Positions 7,801 through 12,455 of a stretch of DNA of 12,455 bases are shown here, one piece after another. Position 1 is the first letter of the stretch, and each line of letters starts with the position of its first letter. Position numbers and translations under genes: made by a program. The notes below the pieces were generated by a model, which saw only the letters and a program-made list of their open reading frames with translations, was not told where the DNA came from and searched no databases. This stretch comes from JAFGSZ01 sp964492185 (GTDB taxonomy: Bacteria; Bacteroidota; Bacteroidia; Bacteroidales; UBA10428), in NCBI GenBank assembly GCA_964492185.1, contig CAZBJH010000105.1, positions 1 to 12,455 of the forward strand, read 5' to 3'.

Positions 7801-9071
7801 ATGAAAAAGTCTTTGCGAAAGGTAATCGGGAAGTGCATGATCCTGAAAACTGGAGAGGCTTTTATGATATTGTTGATAAGGAAATATGGGATATAAAACA
7901 AATCCTCCGAAGAAAACTTATACATTCGGTAAGAGAAAAGTTTAAAGAAAACTGGATACGGCGGCATGAAGATCCGAAGCAAATTATTGCCATACGTGAT
8001 ACCTTGTCGGAAAATGCACTGACAGTATGTTTTGCTCGCAGGTTTGCAACCTACAAACGGGCACATTTGTTATTCGGCAACCTTGAACGCCTGTCAAATT
8101 TATTGAACAACGAGGATATGCCTGTGCAATTTATCTTTGCAGGTAAGGCACATCCTCATGACAAGGGTGGCCAGGAATTGATCAAAAAGATAATTGAAAT
8201 ATCCAAAAGACCTGAATTTATTGGTAAAATTCTGTTTCTTCAAAACTATGACATTGCACTTGCAAAATTATTGGTTCAGGGTTCGGATATCTGGTTAAAC
8301 ACTCCAACAAGGCCCCTTGAGGCTTCAGGTACAAGTGGTGAAAAAGCTATAATGAACGGTACATTGCATTTCAGTGTGCTTGACGGATGGTGGGTTGAAG
8401 GATACAAGCCTGAAGCGGGATGGGCGCTCACAAATGAACGCACTTATGAAAACCAGATTTTTCAGGATAACCTTGATGCCGAGATCATATACAGCCTTTT
8501 TGAACAGGAGATCATTCCCATGTTTTATGATCGCGGTACGGATGGTATTCCAAATAACTGGATAAAGTTCATAAAAAATTCATTTGCTCTTATTGCTCCA
8601 TATTTCACTACTAACAGGATGATTGAAAATTATAAGGAAAGGTTCTATTATCCTCAGTATGACCGTTCATTAAAACTGCTTGATAATGATAATCAGCTTG
8701 TTAAGAAGATTGCATCATGGAAAAGAAGAATAGGAAAATCTTGGGAGAATATCGAGGTACTTGAGGTGAATATTTACGATAAGAAAGCAGTCAGTTTTGA
8801 TGCCGGAACGGAATACAGCGGACAGGTAATACTTGATCTCAATGAGGTGCCTCCCGCTAATATAGGTGTTGAACTGGTGTTAACCGAGAACATGACAAAG
8901 ATTATTCTTCGTAAGGAATTTGAAATGTCACATTATGAGTCCGGCAGAGCTACTTATAATATAAACGTTTCAATTAACCAGCCCGGAACGTTCACATTCG
9001 GAATAAGGGTTTTTCCAAAGTATGATCTTCTGCCTCACAGGATGGATTTTCCTTTGATGAAATGGATATAG
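4833..9071 (+). CDS. Fusion: GT3 glycogen synthase + GT35 alpha-glucan phosphorylase
   Basis: This cytoplasmic 1412-aa protein carries two opposed activities. Residues about 8-545 are a eukaryotic-type GT3 glycogen synthase, expected to use UDP-glucose: FEVSWEVCNKVGGIHTV near the N-terminus, FHEWLTGTG, the donor-binding Arg312 and Lys318 in GRYEFRNKG, and the EX7E motif YEPWGYTPLE (Glu440, Glu448). After a charged linker, residues about 585-690 match the DUF3417 domain found at the front of Thermotoga-type phosphorylases (LPEPLSLLHEIAGNLWW). The GT35 catalytic part follows: YFSMEYGIHES (675-685), SNEGHSAF (839-846), THTPVPAGHD, RFATYKRAH, and the pyridoxal-phosphate site EASGTSGEKA with Lys1171. 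It would release glucose-1-phosphate. About 110 C-terminal residues (1304-1412) form a beta-rich extension. The frame is open throughout with no stop, so this is a true fusion in the assembled sequence. It is last in the operon, 42 bases after GH57, and convergent with glgB. Confidence 0.93.
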   Translation: MKKDDLIIPDYLFEVSWEVCNKVGGIHTVITTKSLNLQKKLNYNNYILIGPDIVRPENYHPEFVEDDQLFASWKRYACNEGLRFRTGRWQIEGDPIVILLDFSNWIRKKNEIFSLFWEKYKLDSLSGQWDYVEPALFGYAAGKVIESFILYHLGPDDKVVAQFHEWLTGTGILYLEDKVPQVATIFTTHATVIGRSLAANKKPLYGQLEKFNSEQISKELNIISKHSLEKTSARHADVFTTVSDLTARECKHFLGEGVDLITPNGFDPRVVPSKTELAHRRVKAREKCITVAEALLGYKLSGKTMLLATSGRYEFRNKGIDLFIDAMVEVNKKADNKKDIVAFIFVPASHYGPRKILSRVLSGEDVRNEGSKFLTHDLHYEEYDPVMQKIQLGGLKNESNNKVKLIFVPAYLDGNDGIFNLEYYDLLCGMDQTVFPSYYEPWGYTPLESLAFSVPTITTTLAGFGLWVKKESGITGEGIVVIERTDENDDEVVQHIADQVIKKYLFTGKELEDARDNALSVSKIALWSTLINHYFHAFDMALRETEKRSERFIPLEEKQTKKVHEQVVIPGNQPVWRRIIVKPKLPEPLSLLHEIAGNLWWTWDDEAEDLFRTIDIELWELCNHNPFILFEHVSLSRLKELSGDEEYTGMLQSVYGRFQEYMDKKSQLQKPKIAYFSMEYGIHESVKLYSGGLGLLAGDYLKEASDSFVDIVATGILYRYGYFDQMITVNGEQQAQYEYQHFSKMPLIPVKGENGEFKKVSIVLPGRTLYARIWLLNIGRVKLYLLDTDFSDNIPEDRVISHQLYGGDNENRLKQELLLGIGGIRMLKILGINPDLYHSNEGHSAFIGIERMMELIQHEQLSFEEAKEIVKAATLFTTHTPVPAGHDSFEEDLLRKYIAHYPERLKISWDQLMALGRADPNDWEARFNMSFLASNLAQNVNGVSMLHGAVTQEMLAKLWPGYLPEELHINYVTNGVHLPSWKAKEWYSTYEKVFAKGNREVHDPENWRGFYDIVDKEIWDIKQILRRKLIHSVREKFKENWIRRHEDPKQIIAIRDTLSENALTVCFARRFATYKRAHLLFGNLERLSNLLNNEDMPVQFIFAGKAHPHDKGGQELIKKIIEISKRPEFIGKILFLQNYDIALAKLLVQGSDIWLNTPTRPLEASGTSGEKAIMNGTLHFSVLDGWWVEGYKPEAGWALTNERTYENQIFQDNLDAEIIYSLFEQEIIPMFYDRGTDGIPNNWIKFIKNSFALIAPYFTTNRMIENYKERFYYPQYDRSLKLLDNDNQLVKKIASWKRRIGKSWENIEVLEVNIYDKKAVSFDAGTEYSGQVILDLNEVPPANIGVELVLTENMTKIILRKEFEMSHYESGRATYNINVSINQPGTFTFGIRVFPKYDLLPHRMDFPLMKWI

Positions 9072-9192
9072 CCTGTATTATTCATGTATCAGGTTAAGGG
9101 AAGAAGCAGGACGTCGAAAGCTGAAGCCATATCCCGGCAAAGCTTATAATGCAGGATGGATCCGGCGGGTTGTGAACCGGTCGTTCTTTGTA

Positions 9193-11214
9193 TTAATGGA
9201 CACGTGGTGTTGGTTTAACCCTCATTACGAAAGCTACACGGCTTGGCAGGTATAGTTTCAACATGTTTTTCCGGGAAACTTTATGTTCACGTTCGGGGAA
9301 GTACGTCATAGATTCGTCAATACGACCGAATCCCCCGTATTTTTCAGAGTCAGTGTTCAGCACTATTGAATACCTGCCGGGGGCGGCTGTTATGCCGTAA
9401 TCGGTAAAGGACCGGGTAGGATTAAAGTTAAAAACAAATAAATAATTGTTTCTTTCAAAGACGAGCACCTGATCGTTTTCATTTCCTTTAATATAATTAC
9501 ACCACGGAGCAGAAAGGATATGTTCCTGCTTTATCAGCTGTATCATGTCGCGATCGAAATCACCCAGGTAATGATATTTAAGGTTCCTGTCATCTGCCAA
9601 ATGCCACTGGCGCCTGGCATATTTGTACGACCAGTTATTGCCTTCACGGGGGAAATCGATCCATTCGGGATGGCCGAACTCATTTCCCATAAAATTAAGA
9701 TAACCACCACCTGAAGTAGCCAGGGTGATCAGCCTGATCATCTTATGCAATGCCAGTCCTCGATCTATTATCAGGTTCCCGGACCCCTTATTCATGGCAA
9801 AATACATTTCCTTATCCACAAGCCTGAAAATAATGGTTTTATCTCCAACCAATGCCTGATCATGTGATTCAGCATAAGAAACGGTTTTTTCATCTGTCCT
9901 TTTACCGGTAAGTTCATGATAGATCTCATTTACATTCCAGTTTTCATCTGTCCTTTCCTTGATTATTTTTATCCAGTAATCGGGAATGCCCATAGCAAGC
10001 CGGAAATCAAATCCCAGTCCGCCGTCTTCAACCGGAGCCCCGGTACCGGGCATGCCACTCATTTCTTCTGCTACGGTGACAGCTTCAGGTTTGAAATCAT
10101 GGATAAGTTTGTTTGCCAGTTTTAAGTACACTATTGCATCTTCATCCTGTTGTCCGTCGAAATACATTGAATAGTCGGTAAAATCCCGTGAAAGCCCGTG
10201 ATCATAGTAAAGCATACTGGTTACACCGTCAAAACGAAATCCGTCAAATTTGTATTCATCCATCCAGAATTTACAATTCGACAATAAGAAATGCAGTACT
10301 TCATTTTTCCCGTAATCAAAACACAATGAATCCCATGCCACATGGTTACGGCGGGGTCCTTTATGAAAATACCGGGATGGATCGCCGTCAAACAAGCCAA
10401 GTCCTTCAACCTCGTTTTTTACGGCATGTGAATGAACAATGTCCATGATCACTGCAATTCCATGCTGGTGTGCTTCATCGATAAGCCGTTTTAACTCATC
10501 GGGTTCACCAAAACGTGAGGAGGCTGCAAAAAAGTTGGATACGTGATAGCCAAAAGAGCCGTAATAGGGATGTTCCTGAATGGCCATTAACTGGATCGTA
10601 TTATATCCGGCCTGAATGATCCGGGGCAGGACGTGTTTCCTGAATTCTTCGTATGTGCCGGTTCTTTCTTCCGAAGTGGCCATGCCAATATGGGCTTCAT
10701 ATATGAGGGGATGATCGGCAATCCGGCTGAACTCAGGAACCGACCAGGAATAGGGTTTTTCCGGGCACCATACCTGGGCATCGAAATTTTTTGTTTCAGG
10801 ATCCTGAATAACCCGCCTGGCATAAGCGGGAATACGGTAGCCCTCTCCGTTGTTCCACTGAACAATAAGTTTATATTTATCTTTATGATGGATTTGGTCT
10901 CCATGCAGTTCAATTTCCCAGTTTCCACCATGTAATCTTTTCATCTCATACCCGGGAGAGATCTGCCAGTTATTAAAATCACCAAGAAGAAATATTTTTC
11001 GCGCATTTGGCGCCCATTCCCTGAAAACCCAGCCGGAATCCGTTTTATGAAGCCCGAAATACAGATATCCCGTGGCAAAGTCTGTTAACCTTCCGGCTGT
11101 TTGGATCAATTCTTTTTCTTTGTCGGTCAGTCGATGTTGCCTGCCACTAATTACGCTGGCAAAAGGCTCAAGCCAGGGGTCCTTTTTTACTATTCCGGGT
11201 GCAGGCTTATTCAT
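9193..11214 (-). CDS. glgB: 1,4-alpha-glucan (glycogen) branching enzyme, eukaryotic-like GH13_8 type
   Basis: The enzyme cuts an alpha-1,4 chain and rejoins it through an alpha-1,6 bond, creating glycogen branches. The 673-aa protein has a CBM48/isoamylase-N-type beta domain at about residues 60-150 (FREWAPNARKIFLLGDFNNW), then the GH13 barrel. Segments such as YEAHIGM, EHPYYGSFGYHVSNFFA and MDIVHSHA are much closer to animal and plant branching enzymes than to Escherichia coli GlgB. The catalytic triad is visible: nucleophile Asp329 in FDGFRFDGV, acid/base Glu383 in VAEEMSGMP, and transition-state Asp452 in AESHDQALVGD. In that second motif the residue after the catalytic Glu is Glu384, where many eukaryotic members have Asp. 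A C-terminal beta domain follows from about residue 570. The start at 11214 precedes the conserved N-terminus by a normal distance. It is not in the four-gene operon: it faces it tail to tail across 121 bases and must have its own promoter, in the region shared with ribF. Confidence 0.95.
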   Translation of the reverse strand: MNKPAPGIVKKDPWLEPFASVISGRQHRLTDKEKELIQTAGRLTDFATGYLYFGLHKTDSGWVFREWAPNARKIFLLGDFNNWQISPGYEMKRLHGGNWEIELHGDQIHHKDKYKLIVQWNNGEGYRIPAYARRVIQDPETKNFDAQVWCPEKPYSWSVPEFSRIADHPLIYEAHIGMATSEERTGTYEEFRKHVLPRIIQAGYNTIQLMAIQEHPYYGSFGYHVSNFFAASSRFGEPDELKRLIDEAHQHGIAVIMDIVHSHAVKNEVEGLGLFDGDPSRYFHKGPRRNHVAWDSLCFDYGKNEVLHFLLSNCKFWMDEYKFDGFRFDGVTSMLYYDHGLSRDFTDYSMYFDGQQDEDAIVYLKLANKLIHDFKPEAVTVAEEMSGMPGTGAPVEDGGLGFDFRLAMGIPDYWIKIIKERTDENWNVNEIYHELTGKRTDEKTVSYAESHDQALVGDKTIIFRLVDKEMYFAMNKGSGNLIIDRGLALHKMIRLITLATSGGGYLNFMGNEFGHPEWIDFPREGNNWSYKYARRQWHLADDRNLKYHYLGDFDRDMIQLIKQEHILSAPWCNYIKGNENDQVLVFERNNYLFVFNFNPTRSFTDYGITAAPGRYSIVLNTDSEKYGGFGRIDESMTYFPEREHKVSRKNMLKLYLPSRVAFVMRVKPTPRVH

Positions 11215-11257
11215 GGTTTTAATGATTTATAATTGAACGGGATAAAAAAATACTTAA

Positions 11258-11278
11258 ATTGAGCGGTTTTCGCTCAAT
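11258..11278 (-). promoter_or_regulatory. Hairpin with U-tract in the glgB leader (possible attenuator)
   Basis: ATTGAGCG - GTTTT - CGCTCAAT forms a perfect 8-bp stem with a five-base loop between the divergent genes glgB and ribF. Read on the minus strand it is followed, after a short spacer, by seven consecutive T (complement of the A-run at 11243-11250), then by the glgB start about 30 bases on. Hairpin plus T-tract is the form of an intrinsic terminator, but here it would sit upstream of the coding region, so it would act as an attenuator of glgB. On the plus strand a run of T also follows, about 12 bases beyond the stem. A DNA operator shared by the two genes is an alternative. Confidence 0.45.
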
Positions 11279-11332
11279 CCTGTTATAAGTTTTTTTATGC
11301 TGTAATTCCTGTATTCTAAGATAACAATTTTA

Positions 11333-11340
11333 TATTTTTG
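11333..11340 (+). promoter_or_regulatory. Bacteroidota -7 promoter box for ribF
   Basis: TATTTTTG matches the Bacteroidota -7 consensus TAnnTTTG exactly and lies 22 bases before the TTG start of ribF, which would give a very short leader. No clear -33 TTG element is visible at the usual distance upstream, so the call rests on the -7 box and position only. Confidence 0.45.
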
Positions 11341-11362
11341 TGGCTCCAAAATTTTAGAATAA

Positions 11363-12307
11363 TTGAATATTTACGAGGATTTAAATAATTTATCGATTAC
11401 TGAGCCGGTTGCAACTATCGGCACATTTGACGGCATACACCTTGGTCACCGTAAGATCATCAAAAGGATTAATACCCTGGCGAAACAGATCAACGGGCAA
11501 TCAGTGTTGATTACCTTATGGCCTCCGCCAAGAGTGGTGTTCTCGCGTCCTGGTGAAAAGATCACTTATCTGACTCCTTTGAAAGAAAAACTTGAATTAC
11601 TGGATTCCCTTGGTGTGGATAATGTGCTTATCATTCCTTTTTCTAAAAAGTATGCCCTGACACCCTACGTGGAATTTATTCGACATGTTCTGGTCGAAAA
11701 ACTCAGGATTAAATATATGGTGGTAGGATTTAATAATGCTTTTGGGAGGAATCGTGAAGGAACATTTGAAAAACTGACTGAAACGGCGGCGAAATACCAT
11801 TTTACCGTTGAGCAGCTGACACCCGAAGAGACAGATAATATGTATATCAGCTCTTCCCTGATAAGGGACAGGCTTGATGCAGGGGATGTCAGTGAGGCTG
11901 CCTTAATGTTAGGCGATTATTATTCTCTGGGGGGAGTCGTTGTGGAAGGAAGGAAAGTTGGGAAAAGCCTGGGATTTCCAACTGCGAATATACAGCCCGG
12001 TGACCCTGATAAACGGATCCCGGCCAACGGAGTGTATGCTGTTCAGGTGGAATATGGAGGGAAGATCCATCAGGGAATGATGAACATTGGTGTCAGGCCT
12101 ACATTCAAAGGACTTGATCATCAAAGAATACCGGAGGTGCATATTTTTGATTTTCACTCTAGTGTTTATGGCGAATATTTAAAAATCCGTTTTATTAAAA
12201 GAATACGGGAAGAAATTGCATTTGATGGTAAAGAACAACTGATTCGTCAGATACAAAAAGATAAAGATCAAATAATGATGTATTTCGCCAGCAATAATAC
12301 AGGTTGA
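11363..12307 (+). CDS. ribF: Bifunctional riboflavin kinase / FAD synthetase
   Basis: RibF phosphorylates riboflavin to FMN and then adenylylates FMN to FAD, in the cytoplasm. The N-terminal FAD synthetase (nucleotidyltransferase) domain, about residues 1-185, has TIGTFDGIHLGH with the HxGH motif at 26-29 and the later ISSSLIR motif at 162-168. The C-terminal riboflavin kinase domain, about 186-308, has GKSLGFPTANI (200-210), NGVYAV, MNIGVRPTF and the EVHIFDF block. At 314 aa the length is typical. The start is TTG at 11363: an in-frame TAA lies directly before it, no in-frame ATG follows before the essential GTFDGIHLGH motif, and Bacteroidota homologues have a similar short N-terminal extension. 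It is transcribed away from glgB, sharing its upstream region, and has no functional link to glycogen, so it probably belongs to a separate unit. Confidence 0.94.
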   Translation: MNIYEDLNNLSITEPVATIGTFDGIHLGHRKIIKRINTLAKQINGQSVLITLWPPPRVVFSRPGEKITYLTPLKEKLELLDSLGVDNVLIIPFSKKYALTPYVEFIRHVLVEKLRIKYMVVGFNNAFGRNREGTFEKLTETAAKYHFTVEQLTPEETDNMYISSSLIRDRLDAGDVSEAALMLGDYYSLGGVVVEGRKVGKSLGFPTANIQPGDPDKRIPANGVYAVQVEYGGKIHQGMMNIGVRPTFKGLDHQRIPEVHIFDFHSSVYGEYLKIRFIKRIREEIAFDGKEQLIRQIQKDKDQIMMYFASNNTG

Positions 12308-12330
12308 TTTTGAGAAATTTAATAACTTTG
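12304..12330 (+). promoter_or_regulatory. Bacteroidota-type promoter for a gene beyond the window
   Basis: TAACTTTG (12323-12330) is a perfect TAnnTTTG -7 box, followed by CA as is common in this phylum. A TTG at 12304-12306, overlapping the ribF stop, sits 16 bases upstream and could be the -33 element, slightly closer than the usual spacing. It would start transcription near 12337, at the head of the structured leader that follows. Confidence 0.6.
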
Positions 12331-12336
12331 CATCTT

Positions 12337-12440
12337 CCGGTTCGTGAGTTCCCTTCGGTCGGTTCACCGAGCACTTTATTAAATTATTAATTCGCGAGGT
12401 AACAACCGATCCCGCTTAAGCGGGAGAGCTCGTGAACACC
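12337..12440 (+). ncRNA. Structured 5' leader (candidate cis-regulatory RNA) at the window edge
   Basis: Just after the promoter lies a GC-richer, strongly self-complementary stretch in an otherwise A/T-rich gap. A 6-bp stem TCCCGC-TTAA-GCGGGA is at 12410-12425. GTTCACCGAGC (12362-12372) pairs with GCTCGTGAAC (12428-12437) over 10 bp with one bulged C, enclosing that hairpin. The same 3' segment can instead pair with GTTCGTGAG (12340-12348) over 9 bp including two G-U pairs, so the two folds exclude each other. A third option is TCGGTT (12358-12363 region) with AACCGA (12404-12409). After 12440 the sequence becomes A/T-rich, as expected just before a Bacteroidota start codon. I do not recognise it as a known RNA family. 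A ribosomal-protein or other autoregulatory leader, or an intergenic repeat, are the options; the downstream gene is not in view. Confidence 0.45.
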
Positions 12441-12455
12441 ATTTAAAATAAACAA

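Noticed and set aside
7770..8066. 98-codon minus-strand frame inside the phosphorylase half
   Set aside because: Antisense to conserved GT35 sequence, with no recognisable protein features or start context.
9072..9192. Possible terminator between the convergent fusion gene and glgB
   Set aside because: The best hairpins (GGTT-GTG-AACC at 9168-9178, and an AAGCT/AGCTT pair near 9119-9146) have only 4-5 bp stems and no proper T-tract. A terminator is expected here but I cannot point to one.
10587..10935. Open frames of 100 and 114 codons overlapping on both strands inside glgB
   Set aside because: They lie wholly within a clear, fully conserved branching-enzyme frame, resemble no family, and read as shadows of its codon pattern.
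12339..12372. GGTTC words resembling a tRNA T-arm
   Set aside because: No matching acceptor stem, anticodon arm or 3' end can be fitted, so it is not a tRNA.
1..12455. Insertion sequences, CRISPR arrays, phage or plasmid genes
   Set aside because: No transposase, integrase, regular repeat-spacer pattern or replication gene is present; the gene content is ordinary chromosomal metabolism.

Overview
The window looks like part of a chromosome from the phylum Bacteroidota, probably a Bacteroidales- or Marinilabiliales-like lineage. The sequence is AT-leaning. Start codons are preceded by A/T-rich stretches rather than a clear Shine-Dalgarno sequence, and two intergenic sites match the Bacteroidota -7 box TAnnTTTG. 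The gene set is the glycogen/alpha-glucan set of that phylum. The organism is an inference from these features; there is no rRNA or other direct marker.

Bases 24-9071 hold four plus-strand genes that are probably one operon, with gaps of 17, 97 and 42 bases. In order they are a GH133-type amylo-alpha-1,6-glucosidase (debranching), a GT4-like glycogen/alpha-glucan synthase, a GH57 amylase-type enzyme, and a very long (1412 aa) two-headed protein. The last joins a eukaryotic-type GT3 glycogen synthase to a GT35 alpha-glucan phosphorylase. A GH13 glycogen branching enzyme of the eukaryotic-like subtype follows on the opposite strand (9193-11214), convergent with the operon and divergent from ribF. 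Together these proteins can elongate (GT3, GT4), branch (GH13), phosphorolyse (GT35), debranch (GH133) and hydrolyse or transfer (GH57) an alpha-1,4/1,6-glucan. No glgC or classical GT5 glgA is present. With a GT3 synthase, this suggests, but does not prove, a UDP-glucose-fed pathway.

Bases 11363-12307 encode RibF (FMN/FAD synthesis) from a TTG start behind a TAnnTTTG box. It is unrelated to glycogen and marks the end of the cluster. The last ~130 bases contain a strong Bacteroidota-type promoter and a highly structured leader. In this leader one 3' segment can pair with either of two upstream segments, which looks like the 5' untranslated region of a gene just beyond the window.

The most notable items are the synthase-phosphorylase fusion, which lacks the arginine cluster that lets glucose-6-phosphate control eukaryotic glycogen synthase; the structured leader at the right edge; a terminator-like hairpin with a U-tract in the glgB leader; and the strongly basic tail of the GH57 protein. 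None of this clearly amounts to a new system; the core is a recognisable Bacteroidota glycogen locus.
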